Of a stretch of DNA of 14,268 bases, positions 1-8,952 are shown piece by piece (position 1 is the first letter of the stretch; every line of letters starts with the position of its first letter). Below the pieces are notes generated by a model. It did no database searches, had not been told where the DNA came from, and saw only the letters and a program-made list of their open reading frames with translations. Position numbers and translations under genes: made by a program. Source of the DNA: Tardiphaga sp. (GTDB taxonomy: Bacteria; Pseudomonadota; Alphaproteobacteria; Rhizobiales; Xanthobacteraceae). The stretch covers positions 1-14,268 of the forward strand of contig JACMOT010000515.1 in the NCBI GenBank assembly GCA_014377915.1, given 5' to 3'.

Positions 1-378
1 CTCATAGATGGTCATCGGGAACGGCGTCGGCTTCTGGAACACCATACCGACGCGGGCGCGCAGCAGGTTCAGGTCGAGATGCGGGTCGAGCACGTTCTGG
101 CTGTCGAGCATGACCTGGCCCTCGGCGCGCTGGCCAGGATAGTGGTCATACATGCGGTTGAAGATACGCAGCAGCGTGGACTTGCCGCAGCCCGACGGAC
201 CGATAAAGGCGGTGACGCGATTGGCCATCAGCGTCAGGTTGATCTTCTTCAAGGCGTGGTGTTCGCCATAATAGAAGTTCAGGTCGCGCACGGAGACCTT
301 GGCGCGCGGCTCCCCCTGCGCCGATTGCGGCGGCAGCGCGATGGCGGGAACGCCCGAGGATACGGAAAGCTCACTCAT
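1..378 (-). CDS. pstB: Phosphate ABC transporter ATP-binding protein PstB (3' part missing)
   Basis: PstB is the cytoplasmic ATPase that powers phosphate import through PstC/PstA. Only the first 126 residues are present; the reading frame runs off the left edge. The Walker A motif GPSGCGKST lies at about residues 60-68, and the Q-loop ([16 protein letters not shown]) at 111-126, where the phosphate-type PFPM sequence is typical of PstB. The N-terminus carries a roughly 25-residue low-complexity extension before the ABC domain. The start ATG (376-378) overlaps the pstA stop as ATGA, so the two are translationally coupled. Signature motif, Walker B and H-loop would lie outside the window. The family call is very secure. 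Confidence 0.96.
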   Translation of the reverse strand, partial: MSELSVSSGVPAIALPPQSAQGEPRAKVSVRDLNFYYGEHHALKKINLTLMANRVTAFIGPSGCGKSTLLRIFNRMYDHYPGQRAEGQVMLDSQNVLDPHLDLNLLRARVGMVFQKPTPFPMTIYE

Positions 379-1220
379 TTGGTTGTCCTCTCGGCGCCAA
401 GGATGCGCGCGCCAATGTTCAGGGCAAGAACGGTCAGGGTGATGATCAGCGCCCCGCTCCAGGCGAGCTGTTTCCAGTACTCGTAGGGGCTCTGAACGAA
501 ATTATTGATGGTCACCGGCAGGTTGGCCATCGTCTTGCTGAGATCCAGGCTGAAGAACTGGTTGCTCAGCGCGGTGAACAGCAGCGGCGCGGTTTCACCG
601 GCAACACGGGCGGTCGCCAGCAGCACACCGGTGATCAGACCGGCTCGGGCCGCGCGATAGGCGATCCGCTTGATCACCAGCGAGCGCGGCAGGCCGAGCG
701 CCGACGCCGCCTCGCGCAGCGGGTTGGGCACCAGGCCGAGCATGTCCTCGGTGGTTCGCACTACCACCGGGATGACGATCACGGCCAGCGCTAGCGAGCC
801 GGCAAAGGCCGAGAAGCCGCCCATCGGCACCACCACCGCGCCATAGACGAACAGGCCGATGATGATCGAGGGCGCCGAAAGCAGAATGTCGTTGATGAAG
901 CGGATCACCGAGGTCAGACGGTCGTTCTTGCCATATTCCGCCAGATAGGTGCCGGCGAACAGGCCGAGCGGCGCGCCGATGCCGACGCCGATCACCGTCA
1001 TGATGATCGAGCCGACGATGGCGTTGAGCAGGCCGCCCTCCTTGGAGCCGGGCGGCGGCGTGTTCTCGGTGAACAGCTGCACGCTGATGCCGGCGAGGCC
1101 GTTGTAGAACAGCGTGAACAGGATCAGCGCGAGCCAGGTGACGCCGAAGATCGCGGCGCCGAAGCACAGCGCGCGGATGATGAAGTCGGTACGGCGCCGG
1201 GAGGCGTAAATCGGGTTCAT
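375..1220 (-). CDS. pstA: Phosphate ABC transporter permease PstA
   Basis: PstA is one of the two inner-membrane permease subunits of the PstSCAB phosphate importer. The 281-residue product has the usual family length and about six hydrophobic segments (about 14-40, 66-95, 112-132, 138-156, 193-213, 252-275). The EAA loop that contacts PstB is visible at about 168-190 ([19 protein letters not shown]). The PstA-specific stretch [18 protein letters not shown] is at 205-222, and LPVTI is at 234-238. The ATG start lies 2 nt after the pstC stop and the 3' end overlaps pstB by 4 nt, so it is a middle gene of the pstSCAB operon and should follow PhoB control from the pstS promoter. Confidence 0.97.
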   Translation of the reverse strand: MNPIYASRRRTDFIIRALCFGAAIFGVTWLALILFTLFYNGLAGISVQLFTENTPPPGSKEGGLLNAIVGSIIMTVIGVGIGAPLGLFAGTYLAEYGKNDRLTSVIRFINDILLSAPSIIIGLFVYGAVVVPMGGFSAFAGSLALAVIVIPVVVRTTEDMLGLVPNPLREAASALGLPRSLVIKRIAYRAARAGLITGVLLATARVAGETAPLLFTALSNQFFSLDLSKTMANLPVTINNFVQSPYEYWKQLAWSGALIITLTVLALNIGARILGAERTTK

Positions 1221-1222
1221 GA

Positions 1223-2221
1223 TCAGTTGCCCGCCTTCTTTTCAAGCCGCATCAGCATCAGGCGCGCGCCCGACAGCACGAAGAAGGTCAGTACGAACAG
1301 CAGCAACCCGAGCAGGATCAAGCCGGACTGGTGCAACCCGTCGCTTTCCGCGAACTCGCTGGCGATCGCCGCCGAGATCGTGGTGCCGGGCCCGAACACC
1401 GAGCCGGTGATGCGGAACGAATTACCAATGATGAAGGTCACGGCCATCGTCTCGCCGAGCGCACGACCCAGCGCCAGCATGATGCCGCCGATGACGCCGA
1501 CGCGGGTATAGGGGATGACGACGTTGCGCACGACTTCCCAGGTGGTGCAGCCGACGCCGTAAGCGGCTTCCTTCAGCACCGGCGGCACCGTCTTGAATAC
1601 GTCGACCGAGATCGAGGTGATGAAGGGCAGCACCATGATGGCGAGGATCAAAGCGGCGTTAAACAGGCTGAGATAAGAAGGCGGACCCGCGAAAATGGTA
1701 CCGAGCACCGGCACGCCTTCGAAGGTGTTGATCATGAACGGCTGCACGTGGTTGGCCAGAAACGGGCCGAGCACGAAGAAGCCCCACATACCGTAGATGA
1801 TCGAGGGAATGCCGGCGAGCAGTTCGACCGCCATGCCGATCGGGCGACGCAGCCATTGCGGGCACAGCTCGGTCAGAAAAATCGCAATCCCCAGGCCGAC
1901 CGGAATGGCGATCGCCATCGCGATCACCGAGGTCACCAGCGTGCCGTAGATCGGGCCGAGCGCGCCAAGCACCGGCGGATCGGCGGACGGCGCCCAGCGC
2001 TGCGTCCACAAGAACGAAAACCCGAACTCCTTCATCGCCGGCCACGCGCCCGCGATCAGCGAAAGAATGATGCCGCCGAGTATCAGCAGCACCGACAGCG
2101 CACAGAGGCGCGTGATACAGTAGAACGCCTGATCACCGAACTTGAAGGCGTTGAGCGCCTTGGCACGGTCATACGGTCCGGCGGCATCCATCGACGAGCT
2201 CTGTACGGCCATATCTGCCAC
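1223..2221 (-). CDS. pstC: Phosphate ABC transporter permease PstC
   Basis: PstC is the partner permease of PstA in the inner membrane. The 332-residue product has about six membrane segments: a first one at about 36-60, a periplasmic loop containing [21 protein letters not shown], then further segments to 298-320. The EAA loop is at about 217-238 ([20 protein letters not shown]), followed by [10 protein letters not shown], a typical PstC sequence. The start chosen is GTG at 2219-2221 because AGGGGA lies 5 nt upstream. An in-frame ATG at 2212 (MAVQSSS) would put that ribosome-binding site too far away, but it cannot be excluded. A 122-bp inverted-repeat element separates it from pstS. Confidence 0.96.
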   Translation of the reverse strand: MADMAVQSSSMDAAGPYDRAKALNAFKFGDQAFYCITRLCALSVLLILGGIILSLIAGAWPAMKEFGFSFLWTQRWAPSADPPVLGALGPIYGTLVTSVIAMAIAIPVGLGIAIFLTELCPQWLRRPIGMAVELLAGIPSIIYGMWGFFVLGPFLANHVQPFMINTFEGVPVLGTIFAGPPSYLSLFNAALILAIMVLPFITSISVDVFKTVPPVLKEAAYGVGCTTWEVVRNVVIPYTRVGVIGGIMLALGRALGETMAVTFIIGNSFRITGSVFGPGTTISAAIASEFAESDGLHQSGLILLGLLLFVLTFFVLSGARLMLMRLEKKAGN

Positions 2222-2261
2222 GCCAGTCCCCTGTTTGTTACACTATTTTTGATGATTGGCT

Positions 2262-2383
2262 GTCATTCCGGGATGCGACAGACGGCGAAGCCGGATGGCG
2301 CAGGCCCGGAATCCCGGAGATTTCTTGAACATTTCGAGGTTCCGGGTTCGCTCGCAGCAAGCCGCTCGCGCCCCCGGAACGAC
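2262..2383. repeat. 122-bp paired-hairpin intergenic repeat between pstS and pstC
   Basis: The ends form an imperfect 11-bp inverted repeat (GTCATTCCGGG at 2262-2272, CCCGGAACGAC at 2373-2383, one mismatch). Two internal hairpins are visible: ATTCCGGG (2265-2272) pairs with CCCGGAAT (2305-2312), and GTTCCGGG (2339-2346) pairs with CCCGGAAC (2373-2380). It codes for nothing convincing. From memory, elements with this start and end are dispersed between genes in Bradyrhizobium and Rhodopseudomonas genomes. Placed in the pstS-pstC gap it could stabilise the pstS message or damp pstC expression; that role is inferred. Confidence 0.75.
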
Positions 2384-2392
2384 AAATTCAAA

Positions 2393-3403
2393 TCAGCTCT
2401 TGATATCAGCCGACCAGGTCTTTTCGATCAGCTTGACCACCGGAGCCGGCATCGGGATGTAATCGAGCTCTTCCGCCATCTTGTCACCCTTCTCGAACGC
2501 CCAGGTGAAGAACTTGATGGCTTCGGCCGATGCGGCCTTGTCGGCCGGGGTCTTCTGCATCAGGATAAAGGTCGCGGCGGTGATCGGCCAGGAAGCTTCG
2601 CCCGGCTGGTCGGTAAGGATCACGTAGTAGCCGGGAGCCTTGGCCCAGTCGGCATTCGACGCAGCCGCCTGGAAGGCGGCAACGGTGGGCTGCACGGTCT
2701 TGCCAGCCTTGTTGATCATCGCGGCGTAGGTCAGCTTGTTCTGCTTCGCATAGGCGTATTCGACGTAACCGATCGCATTCTTGGTCTGACCGATATTGCC
2801 GGCGACGCCTTCATTGCCCTTGGCGCCGACGCCGACCGGCCATTCGACGGCGGTGCCGGAACCGACCTTGGTCTTCCAGTCGGCACTCGCCTTGGCAAGA
2901 TAGTCGGTGAAGTTGAAGGTCGTGCCCGAACCGTCCGACCGGCGAACCACGGTGATGGCGGCCGAAGGCAGCTTCAGCTTCGGGTTCAGCTTGGCGATCG
3001 CGGCGTCATCCCACTTGGCAATCTTGCCGAGATAGATGTCGGCGAGCAGCTCGCCGGACAGCACCAGTTCGCCGGAGTTGATGCCTTCGAGATTCACGAC
3101 GGGAACGATCGCGCCCATCACCATCGGCCACTGGACCAGTCCGTCCTTCTCGAGCGCGTCAGCCTTGAGCGGCGCATCAGTGGCGCCGAAAGTCACGGTC
3201 TTGGCCTGGATCTGCTTGATGCCGGCGCCGGAGCCGATCGACTGGTAGTTCAGACCGTTGCCGGTCTCTTTCTTGTAGGCATCGGCCCACTTCGAATAGA
3301 CCGGGAACGGGAAGGTGGCGCCAGCGCCAGTGATGTCGGCGGCGAATGCCGACGTCGACGCGGCAACAAGGCCTGCGGCGACGATTGCCTTGAGCAATTT
3401 CAT
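2393..3403 (-). CDS. pstS: Periplasmic phosphate-binding protein PstS
   Basis: PstS captures inorganic phosphate in the periplasm and delivers it to PstCA. The 336-residue product begins with a Sec signal peptide ([21 protein letters not shown], likely cut after residue 21 before ADITGAG). The phosphate-binding elements are recognisable: [14 protein letters not shown] at 26-39, GSGAGIKQI at 57-65, FGATDAPL at 72-79 and [12 protein letters not shown] in the middle domain. An in-frame ATG four codons upstream (3415) is less likely, because GGAG sits at 6-nt spacing before the chosen ATG and inside that extension. It is the first gene of the pst operon and lies downstream of a Pho box. The 171-bp gap to pstC suggests that PstS is made in excess over the permeases. 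Confidence 0.97.
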   Translation of the reverse strand: MKLLKAIVAAGLVAASTSAFAADITGAGATFPFPVYSKWADAYKKETGNGLNYQSIGSGAGIKQIQAKTVTFGATDAPLKADALEKDGLVQWPMVMGAIVPVVNLEGINSGELVLSGELLADIYLGKIAKWDDAAIAKLNPKLKLPSAAITVVRRSDGSGTTFNFTDYLAKASADWKTKVGSGTAVEWPVGVGAKGNEGVAGNIGQTKNAIGYVEYAYAKQNKLTYAAMINKAGKTVQPTVAAFQAAASNADWAKAPGYYVILTDQPGEASWPITAATFILMQKTPADKAASAEAIKFFTWAFEKGDKMAEELDYIPMPAPVVKLIEKTWSADIKS

Positions 3404-3409
3404 GATGGT

Positions 3410-3413
3410 CTCC
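3410..3413 (-). promoter_or_regulatory. Ribosome-binding site deciding the pstS start
   Basis: GGAG on the minus strand lies 6 nt before ATG 3403. It lies within the codons that the alternative upstream start (3415) would use, so it favours the shorter protein, whose N-terminus is a clean signal peptide. Confidence 0.6.
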
Positions 3414-3425
3414 ATCTGCTGAGCC

Positions 3426-3442
3426 AGGCGCCGGATGCGCCT
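3426..3442 (-). other. Hairpin in the pstS mRNA leader
   Basis: AGGCGC (3426-3431) and GCGCCT (3437-3442) form a perfect 6-bp stem with a 5-nt loop, 13 nt upstream of the pstS ribosome-binding site. No T-run follows, so it is not a terminator. It may stabilise the 5' end of the message; this is speculative. Confidence 0.35.
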
Positions 3443-3484
3443 GTAGTGCCCATGCGGCCCCGTTTAAGCGGCCTCCGTTGACCT

Positions 3485-3490
3485 TTTATG
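3485..3490 (-). promoter_or_regulatory. Candidate -10 of the pstS promoter
   Basis: CATAAA on the minus strand begins 7 nt after the 19-nt Pho box. This is the arrangement of PhoB-activated promoters, where the Pho box replaces the -35 and the -10 follows closely. It implies a leader of about 75 nt. Confidence 0.5.
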
Positions 3491-3497
3491 ATGATTA

Positions 3498-3516
3498 AGT
3501 GACAGTTGGATGACAG
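3498..3516 (-). promoter_or_regulatory. Pho box (PhoB operator) of the pstSCAB operon
   Basis: The minus strand reads CTGTCATCCAACTGTCACT. This is two CTGTCA(T/C) half-sites 11 bp apart, matching the PhoB consensus CTGTCAT-N4-CTGTCAT at all but one half-site position. It lies 95 nt upstream of the pstS ATG in the correct orientation. PhoB~P binding here should activate the operon when phosphate is scarce. Confidence 0.9.
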
Positions 3517-3615
3517 TCCCATCTAATTGATAAGATTACGTAATTCGATATTTTATTCGAAGTTTGACGGGAAATTAGGACGATTTGGCGACCCGTAACC
3601 CGGAGCGCCCGGTGC

Positions 3616-3633
3616 GATCACGGCCGCGTGATC
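3616..3633. promoter_or_regulatory. Perfect dyad upstream of paoA, candidate operator
   Basis: GATCACG (3616-3622) and CGTGATC (3627-3633) are exact inverted repeats around a 4-bp centre, about 145 bp before the paoA start. The size and symmetry suit a dimeric regulator, but no regulator gene is adjacent and no family is recognised. A chance dyad or a cruciform is possible. Confidence 0.35.
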
Positions 3634-3775
3634 CCGCGTCCAGCAGCGCACACTCGATTTAGACACGGCGGCACGGAACATCCCCCGTTTTGAACCATTC
3701 TCATTGGCGTCCCGCGCTGCAACATGCGCGATCGACTGAACGCCCCCAGCCCCGCTGCGTAGCCCCGGAGTTTGC

Positions 3776-4431
3776 ATGACCGAAGACCCGACCCATTCCC
3801 GCAGCCATGTCACGCGCCGCGATGTGATCGTTGCCAGCGCCGTCCTTGCGCTGGCCGCTGGTCACACGGGGTCGGCGCAGGCCGCCACCGCAACGCCTTC
3901 CTCCCCTTCCCCCACTCCGGAATATCCCAAGATGGACGTTACGCTCACGGTGAATGGAAAGCCTCACACCCTGGCGCTTGACCCGCGCGTCACCCTTCTC
4001 GATACGCTACGCGAGCATTTGCATCTGACGGGAAGCAAGAAAGGCTGCGACCACGGCCAGTGTGGTGCCTGCACCGTGATCGTCGAGGGCCGGCGCATCA
4101 ATTCATGCCTGTCGCTCGCGGTGATGCACGAAGGCGACAAGATCACCACCATCGAGGGTCTGGGGACGCCCGAGCAGTTGCATCCGATGCAGGCCGCTTT
4201 CGTCAAGCACGACGGCTTCCAGTGCGGCTATTGCACGCCAGGCCAGATCTGTTCCTCGGTCGCGGTGCTGGACGAGATCAAGGCCGGCATTCCGAGCCAC
4301 GTCACCCACGACCTGATGAACGTGTCGTTCTCCGACCACGAGGTTCGCGAGCGCATGAGCGGCAACATCTGCCGCTGCGCCGCCTATCCCAACATCGTCG
4401 CCGCGATCCACGACGTGCAGAAAGAAAACGC

Positions 4432-4435
<4 letters not shown>
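3776..4435 (+). CDS. paoA: Tat-exported 2x[2Fe-2S] subunit of periplasmic aldehyde oxidoreductase (PaoA/YagT-like)
   Basis: This is the electron-transfer subunit of a molybdenum hydroxylase of the xanthine oxidase family, PaoABC type. The 219-residue protein starts with a twin-arginine signal (TRRDVIV at 13-19, hydrophobic stretch to about 30, AQA cleavage site at 34-36), so the folded complex should be exported to the periplasm. The plant-ferredoxin-type cluster has C91, C96, C99 and C111 ([17 protein letters not shown]). The second cluster has C150, C153, C199 and C201 ([17 protein letters not shown]). All eight ligands are present. ATG 3776 has CGGAG 5 nt upstream. The stop overlaps the next start as ATGA. 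E. coli PaoA is of similar length (recalled, about 229 aa) and also carries a Tat signal. Isoquinoline 1-oxidoreductase alpha subunits are related but have no Tat signal. Confidence 0.9.
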
Positions 4436-5382
<947 letters not shown>

Positions 5383-5394
5383 AGGAAATACACC

Positions 5395-7593
5395 ATGGAT
5401 TTCAACACTCCCGCCGCACAGAATCCGATCGACCGCGAGATCGTCGTCACCAAGCCGCATGACCGCATCGATGGTCCCGTCAAGGTGACCGGACGCGCGA
5501 CCTACGCCTATGAATACCATGCCGAGGCTCCTAACGCCGCCTATGGCTTCATCCTTGGCGCCTCAATCGGCAAGGGCAGCATCGCCGCTATCGATACCGC
5601 CGCCGCGGAAAAGTCCCCCGGCGTGCTGCTGGTGCTGACACACAAGAATGCACCGAAGCAGTCGAAAGACGGCCGTCATAATGCACCGCAGTTACAGGGC
5701 CCCGACGTCCGGAATTTTGACCAGGCGGTAGCTCTGGTCGTGGCGGAGACTTTCGAACAGGCACGCAGCGCCGCGCGGCTGATCCGCGTCGATTATACGA
5801 TCAGCCCGGGTCGCTTCGACCTCGCCGCCGAGAAGAGCAAGGGCACAATGCCCGACGACGTGCCAGACACCAATATCGGCGACTTCAACGGCGCGATGGC
5901 TTCTGCGCCCGTGACCCTCGACGTTAGCTACACCACGCCGGATCAGGCGCATTCGATGATGGAACCCCAGGCCAGCGTGGCGATGTGGGAAGGCGACAAA
6001 CTGACGCTCTACACGTCGCACCAGATCGTGCACTGGGCCGTCGACGGGGTCGCCAGCACGCTGGGCATCGCCAAGGACAAGGTACGGATCGTCTCGGCCT
6101 ATGTCGGCGGCGGCTTTGGTTCGAAGCTGAAAATCTACAGTGATCCGATCCTGGCAGCGGTAGCCGCAAAACAACTTAACCGCCCGGTCAAGGTGGCGCT
6201 GGCCCGGCCCCAGATCTACAACCACACCAGCCATCGCCCGGCGACGATCCAGCGGCTGCGGTTCGGCGCCGAGCGCGACGGCACCCTGACCGCTATCGGC
6301 CACGAAGTATGGTGCGGCAACCAGGCCGGCGGTGAACCGGAGAATGCGGCCGATCAGACCCGGCTGCTTTATGCCGGAGCCAACCGCATGACCCGGGTCA
6401 GGATGACGCTGCTCGATTTGCCGCTCGGCGCCGCGATGCGCGCGCCCGGCGAGGCTGTCGGGCTGCTGGCGCTGGAATGCGCGATGGATGAGCTGGCGGA
6501 AAAACTGGCGATCGATCCGATCGAGCTCCGCATCAAGAACGATACCCAGTTTGATCCTGAAAAGGGTCCGAGCCGACCGTTCTCGACCCGCGGGCTTGTC
6601 CAATGCCTGCGCACGGGCGCCGAGAAATTTGGCTGGGACAAGCGCAATGCCAAGCCGGGGATGGTTCGCGATGGCCAGTGGCTGGTCGGGATCGGCGTCG
6701 CATCAGCGATCCGCAGCAATCTGGTGCAGCCATCCGGCGCGCGCGTCACCCTCGACGGCAAGGGCGTACTGACCATCGAGACGCAGATGACCGATATCGG
6801 AACCGGCAGCTACACGATCCTGGCGCAGATCGGCGCGGAGATGCTGGGCCTGACGATGGCGCAGGTCCGCGTCAAACTCGGCGACAGCGACTTCCCGCAT
6901 TCGGCCGGATCGGGCGGATCATGGGGCGCCAACAGCGCCAGCGCGGGCGTCTATGCCGCCTGTGAAAAATTGCGTGGCGCCATCGCCGCCAAGGCCGGGT
7001 TCAATTCCACCGACCTGATCTTTGCAGAAGGCAAGATCGTCACCGCGGGACGCAGCGTCGACCTGACAGAAATCGTTGGTTCGGCCAGCATCACGGTGGA
7101 AGATTCCATCACGTTCGGCGACCTCACCAAGAAATTCGCGCAGGCGGCATTCGGCGCGCATTTCGCAGAAGTGGGCGTCGATACGGCAACCGGTGAGGTC
7201 CGGGTTCGACGGCTGCTGAGCGTGTGCGCCGCCGGTCGCATCATCAACCCGAAGACCGCGCGCAGCCAGTGCCTCGGCGGCATGACCATGGGGATCGGCG
7301 CGGCACTGATGGAAGAGCACGTCGTCGATACCCGTCATGGCTACTTCGTCAACCACGATCTCGCCGAGTACCAGGTGCCGGTGCATGCCGACGTTCCCGA
7401 TCTCGACGTGATCTTCCTTGAGGAGCGCGACGACAAATCGTCGCCGATCAAGGCCAAGGGCGTCGGTGAATTGGGTATCTGCGGCGTGGGCGCGGCCATC
7501 GCCAACGCGGTCTACAATGCCAGCGGCGTCCGCATTCGCGATTATCCGCTGACGCTGGACAAGGTTCTGAAGAAACTTCCGGTCGCCGCCTGA
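5395..7593 (+). CDS. paoC: Molybdopterin-binding catalytic subunit of periplasmic aldehyde oxidoreductase (PaoC/YagR-like)
   Basis: This is the large subunit carrying the molybdenum cofactor that oxidises aldehydes to carboxylic acids. It has 732 residues, the same length I recall for E. coli PaoC. Visible motifs are an N-terminal RIDGPVKVTGRATYAYEY, the cofactor-binding GGGFGSK at 238-244, AMRAPGEAVG in the middle, SAGSGGSWGANSASAG, and the catalytic-glutamate motif KGVGELGICG with the glutamate at residue 692. Arg440 (in SAIRSN) falls at the position recalled as the PaoC active-site arginine. There is no export signal of its own. The start is set by AGGAAA 6 nt before ATG 5395. No maturation factor (paoD/xdhC type) follows; the stop is only 15 bp from the convergent phoR stop. 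The substrate is unproven; an aromatic aldehyde is likely by family. Confidence 0.9.
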   Translation: MDFNTPAAQNPIDREIVVTKPHDRIDGPVKVTGRATYAYEYHAEAPNAAYGFILGASIGKGSIAAIDTAAAEKSPGVLLVLTHKNAPKQSKDGRHNAPQLQGPDVRNFDQAVALVVAETFEQARSAARLIRVDYTISPGRFDLAAEKSKGTMPDDVPDTNIGDFNGAMASAPVTLDVSYTTPDQAHSMMEPQASVAMWEGDKLTLYTSHQIVHWAVDGVASTLGIAKDKVRIVSAYVGGGFGSKLKIYSDPILAAVAAKQLNRPVKVALARPQIYNHTSHRPATIQRLRFGAERDGTLTAIGHEVWCGNQAGGEPENAADQTRLLYAGANRMTRVRMTLLDLPLGAAMRAPGEAVGLLALECAMDELAEKLAIDPIELRIKNDTQFDPEKGPSRPFSTRGLVQCLRTGAEKFGWDKRNAKPGMVRDGQWLVGIGVASAIRSNLVQPSGARVTLDGKGVLTIETQMTDIGTGSYTILAQIGAEMLGLTMAQVRVKLGDSDFPHSAGSGGSWGANSASAGVYAACEKLRGAIAAKAGFNSTDLIFAEGKIVTAGRSVDLTEIVGSASITVEDSITFGDLTKKFAQAAFGAHFAEVGVDTATGEVRVRRLLSVCAAGRIINPKTARSQCLGGMTMGIGAALMEEHVVDTRHGYFVNHDLAEYQVPVHADVPDLDVIFLEERDDKSSPIKAKGVGELGICGVGAAIANAVYNASGVRIRDYPLTLDKVLKKLPVAA

Positions 7594-7608
7594 TCTGGGC
7601 GAAGCAAC

Positions 7609-8904
7609 TCAATTCACCGCGGACGGCACCTTCGGGAAGGCCGCGGTGAAGGTGGCGCCATTTTTCGGCACGCTCTCGATCAACAGCCGGCCGCGATGCC
7701 GGTTGAGAATATGTTTCACCAGTGACAGGCCAAGGCCGGTGCCGCCCTGCGCGCGGCTGTCGCCGACATCGACTCGGTAAAACCGTTCTGTCAGACGCGG
7801 CAGATGTTCCGGCGCGATCCCGGGCCCGAAATCGCGCACCGCGACGCGCACCTCCGGCACCCCCTCGCCAGTGGCGGCCGCGGTCACCGACACCACTACG
7901 CGCCCGCCTGACGCACCATATTTCAGCGCGTTCTCGATCAGGTTCTCGAACAGACGCAGCAATTCCTCGCGGTCACCAGCGATCACCACCGGGGCATCCG
8001 GAAGCGCCATCTCGATCTTGACGTGACGCTCGGCGGCGAGCGGTTCGAGGCCATCGCCGACCTGGCGGATGATGGGAAGGATATCGACCTGCATGTCGGG
8101 CCGTACATGGGCGGTGAGTTCAACCCGTGACAGCGACAGCAGATCATCGATCAGCCGCGCCATTCGTCTCGCCTGGGTATGCATGATGCCCAGGAATCGT
8201 TCGCGTGCCTTGGCGTCGTCCTTCGCCGGGCCCTGCAGGGTTTCGATGAAACCGGACAACGCCGCCAGCGGCGTACGCAATTCATGGCTGGCATTGGCGA
8301 CGAAATCAGCGCGCATTTCTTCCACCCGACGCAGCGGGGTCTGATCGTGAAACGTCAGCAACATGCAGGTGTCAAGGCCACCGAACGCGGTCGGAACCGA
8401 CAACGGCGTAATGATCAGCTCCATCCAGCGATCGACCGGGACGTGATCGAGATAGGTGGCACGGCGCGGCTCGGTGGTGGCGATGGATTCCCGCAGCGCG
8501 GTGACGATCTCGGGCGAGCGCAAGGCGAACTGCGCCAGTTCGTTCTTGCGCAGCGCCGGCGCCAGTTGCGCGGCCGCGCCGTTGAAATGAATGACGCGCC
8601 CGGCGCGGTCGAGCAGCACGGCGGGATCGGGCATGCCGGCGATGATGGCGCGCACGGCGGGCGCTTCCACCGGATTGTCGCCCAATACTTCCTCGCGCGA
8701 CGTCGCCACATCGTGCAGGCGCCACGGCACCAGCGCGGCGCCTGCGATGCAGGCGAAGGCAATGCCGGCACGGGTCGGCGACAGTTCGCCGAACATCACC
8801 AGCGCGATCAGCGCCAGGCCGGCAGCCAGCAGGATGATCGCGGAATGCCGCAATCGGTCCGGCCAAGGCGAAAACAATGTCGGGGGAGAAGCTTCGACGG
8901 CCAT
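7609..8904 (-). CDS. phoR: Phosphate regulon sensor histidine kinase PhoR
   Basis: PhoR phosphorylates PhoB when phosphate import signals scarcity. From the chosen start the protein has 431 residues: two membrane segments near 20-39 and 46-61 with almost no periplasmic loop, a PAS domain at about 80-190 (MPDPAVLLDRAGRVIHFNGAA), an H-box with NASHELRTPLAALSG and phospho-acceptor His207, an N-box ENLIENALKYG near 320-330, DFGPG (358-362), an F-box (ERFYRVD) and GGTGLGL (387-393). The tiny periplasmic part fits PhoR, which senses through PstSCAB/PhoU. Start ATG 8904 is preceded by AGGAAGAG at 10-nt spacing. An in-frame ATG at 8958 lies inside the upstream gene with no clear ribosome-binding site. 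It follows the YbhN-like gene by 34 bp, has no Pho box nearby, and is separated from pstS by the pao operon. Confidence 0.88.
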   Translation of the reverse strand: MAVEASPPTLFSPWPDRLRHSAIILLAAGLALIALVMFGELSPTRAGIAFACIAGAALVPWRLHDVATSREEVLGDNPVEAPAVRAIIAGMPDPAVLLDRAGRVIHFNGAAAQLAPALRKNELAQFALRSPEIVTALRESIATTEPRRATYLDHVPVDRWMELIITPLSVPTAFGGLDTCMLLTFHDQTPLRRVEEMRADFVANASHELRTPLAALSGFIETLQGPAKDDAKARERFLGIMHTQARRMARLIDDLLSLSRVELTAHVRPDMQVDILPIIRQVGDGLEPLAAERHVKIEMALPDAPVVIAGDREELLRLFENLIENALKYGASGGRVVVSVTAAATGEGVPEVRVAVRDFGPGIAPEHLPRLTERFYRVDVGDSRAQGGTGLGLSLVKHILNRHRGRLLIESVPKNGATFTAAFPKVPSAVN

Positions 8905-8922
8905 CTGGCGGGTTCTCTTCCT

Positions 8923-8952
8923 GCTCCGGGGGGCGGGATCAGGCGCCGGAGC
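8923..8952 (-). other. Hairpin at the ybhN-like/phoR junction
   Basis: GCTCCGG and CCGGAGC (8923-8929 and 8946-8952) form a perfect 7-bp stem with a 16-nt loop. On the mRNA it spans the stop codon of the upstream gene and ends directly against the phoR ribosome-binding site (8915-8922). It could modulate phoR translation or be part of the coding sequence by chance; no T-run makes it a terminator. Confidence 0.35.

Larger units (their letters stand above)
3404..3775. other. Divergent pstS-paoA intergenic region (372 bp)
   Basis: This stretch holds the pstS leader, the pstS promoter and Pho box (3485-3516), an AT-rich tract (about 3520-3580) with the palindrome ATTACGTAAT (3535-3544), a perfect 7-bp dyad (3616-3633), and the paoA ribosome-binding site CGGAG (3766-3770, 5 nt before ATG). 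I see no convincing -35/-10 pair for paoA; a TTGACG at 3564-3569 has no good -10. Open frames on either strand here look like chance. Confidence 0.6.

Noticed and set aside
2260..2266. CTGTCAT heptamer upstream of pstC, a possible second Pho box half
   Set aside because: There is no second half-site 11 bp away, it points away from pstC, and it is part of the end of the dispersed repeat.
1331..3481. Very long plus-strand open frame (716 codons) opposite pstC and pstS
   Set aside because: It is antisense to two clear pst genes and their gap. It arises from high-GC third-position bias and has Arg/Gly/Asp-rich, family-less composition.
3564..3569. TTGACG as the -35 of a paoA promoter
   Set aside because: The 17-19 bp downstream gives GC-rich sequence without a -10 match, and it would leave a leader of about 180 nt.
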